From Crotalaria pallida (Eukaryota > Streptophyta > Magnoliopsida > Fabales > Fabaceae), in NCBI GenBank assembly GCA_037953625.1, contig CM075655.1:17750001-17814000 (forward strand): 64,000 nt of DNA, written 5' to 3'. Of the stretch, positions 63,217 to 64,000 are shown piece by piece. The position numbers were made by a program, and so were the translations under genes. Numbering within the stretch: position 1 is the first letter of the stretch; each line of letters opens with the position of its first letter. Below the pieces are notes generated by a model. That model ran no database searches and was not told the DNA's origin. It saw nothing but the letters and a program-made list of their open reading frames with translations.

Positions 63217-64000
63217 TGTAACACCCCAATTTCCGCAACTTGAAAACATTACCTCTTTAATAATATATAGTAAAAATTTGGGAATTTTTTTTTTTACAAG
63301 GTGACATGGGCATGAGAATCTTTATGTTCCAAAATCATTTCAGTAACTCAATTAAATAACGTTCTCATGTCACATATCACAAGTCAAGTTCCAAACTGAG
63401 ATGTTACTTAACATCGCGCTTTGTAACTTAGCTTCATAAATCTCCTTTGACAAAACATTTTCAAAACTTGTTTCTTAAATCCATTATCAATGAAATTCCC
63501 AGCGGGGTTCAGAATGATACGACAACGTAACCAAGTAGTTGCAAAGGGTACAGTGCTCAAGGGAATTACCTATTACTATTCTTGACCTCTAATCTTCTTC
63601 GCTGAAGCCCACTGCCGAAATCGCTTCGAGACGAAAGTATCGATCCTACTACAGGGTCGACCATCTACCCGTTGCAATATCGGAGTAACCCGACACGACA
63701 ACATGGTAGGAGAGATGGTCAGTATTCCAGAAGTCCAAACATGACAAGACAGAATACTGACGACTTCTTATAAAAGAATACTCAGAATAAAAATATAAGA
63801 ATCATGCATTCACAACTACTCATGCTATGCATATGACAAATGTATTCATGTAGGCACATAGGAAACACTTATAAATAAAACATATCCAATATATCAAAAT
63901 CATAATTCATCACAACACACATTACTTCACTTGGCATCACAAGCCTTTGAACTTTCAAATCTCGTCATTATCTTTCTCAAACATCCAAGTCCTTTCACAC
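63217..64000 (-). repeat. C right LTR (5' LTR in sense), cut by the window end
   Basis: Starts TGTAACACCCC and matches 44269 onward nearly base for base. Confidence 0.88.

Larger units (their letters stand above)
44269..64000 (-). mobile_element. Non-autonomous giant-LTR element C (runs off the window)
   Basis: Left LTR: 44269-45588 plus 57204-61781, about 5.9 kb once B is removed. Internal region: only 61782-63216 (1.4 kb). Right LTR: starts 63217 and is still open at 64000. Primer site and polypurine tract both read on minus. There is no gag-pol. The left flank is GAATC; the matching duplication would be beyond the window. LTRs four times longer than the internal region, with a Tekay-type primer site, suggest a derivative mobilised by Tekay proteins. 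Confidence 0.85.

Overview
This window is a transposon-dense stretch of a flowering-plant nuclear genome, probably a eudicot. I infer this from the element types: Tekay-like chromoviruses and an Athila-lineage element (Ty3/Gypsy), Mutator-like elements (MULEs), CACTA elements, a Stowaway end, a Helitron end and a LINE remnant. Coding sequences have GT-AG introns, and there is no bacterial-style gene arrangement. I see no intact single-copy host gene, rRNA, tRNA or CRISPR. The species cannot be fixed from the sequence.

Layout. (1) 462-1076 is a small MULE-type MITE. (2) 1566-21122 is an autonomous-type MULE with an exact 10-bp target duplication. It carries a GRF zinc-finger/membrane gene on + and a broken transposase gene on -. 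It was split by solo LTR D (2953-17834, minus, TSD ATACC), which was later entered by a very young Athila-lineage retrotransposon F (5335 to about 14692). (3) 21133-28465 holds an unrecognised minus-strand gene fragment, split by the 6.8-kb solo LTR E (21578-28402, plus, TSD CTTGA). (4) One CACTA end lies at 28466. (5) 29801-39230 is a CACTA element K (TSD ATT). It carries broken pieces of an SMC3-like gene, a Helitron end, a Stowaway end and a nested minus-strand LTR element G (31519-36859). (6) A LINE tail and an old LTR remnant lead into Tekay element A (from 40475). A is cut at gag codon 16 by element C (minus, from 44269 past the window end), and C's first LTR is cut by a complete Tekay element B (45589-57198, TSD AATAT).

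How the parts work together. B supplies gag, protease, RT, RNase H and integrase, but an in-frame UAG separates gag-protease from RT-integrase. C, D and E are related giant-LTR elements. C uses the same initiator-Met tRNA primer site as A and B and has no coding capacity, so it presumably depends on an autonomous Tekay partner.

Most unusual signal. The 3.5-kb LTRs of A and B look like small genes: a TATA box, a 5'UTR, a strong donor, an intron of about 1.7 kb, and an acceptor directly before a roughly 157-codon ORF conserved between the two families. The intron carries two kinds of structured DNA. One is pairs of 10-12 bp palindromes set 20-21 bp apart, with a different sequence in each family (TAACCGGTTA in A, ACTCGAGT in B). 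The other is a run of short hairpins whose stems all differ while the loop stays nearly constant (YGG in A; TGG-containing in B; TCGKAG in solo LTR E). Stem change with pairing retained points to structured RNA or cruciform DNA. Unrelated element G has a GC-rich palindrome with the same 20-21 bp phasing. This LTR gene plus hairpin and palindrome arrays is my main candidate for an undescribed system.
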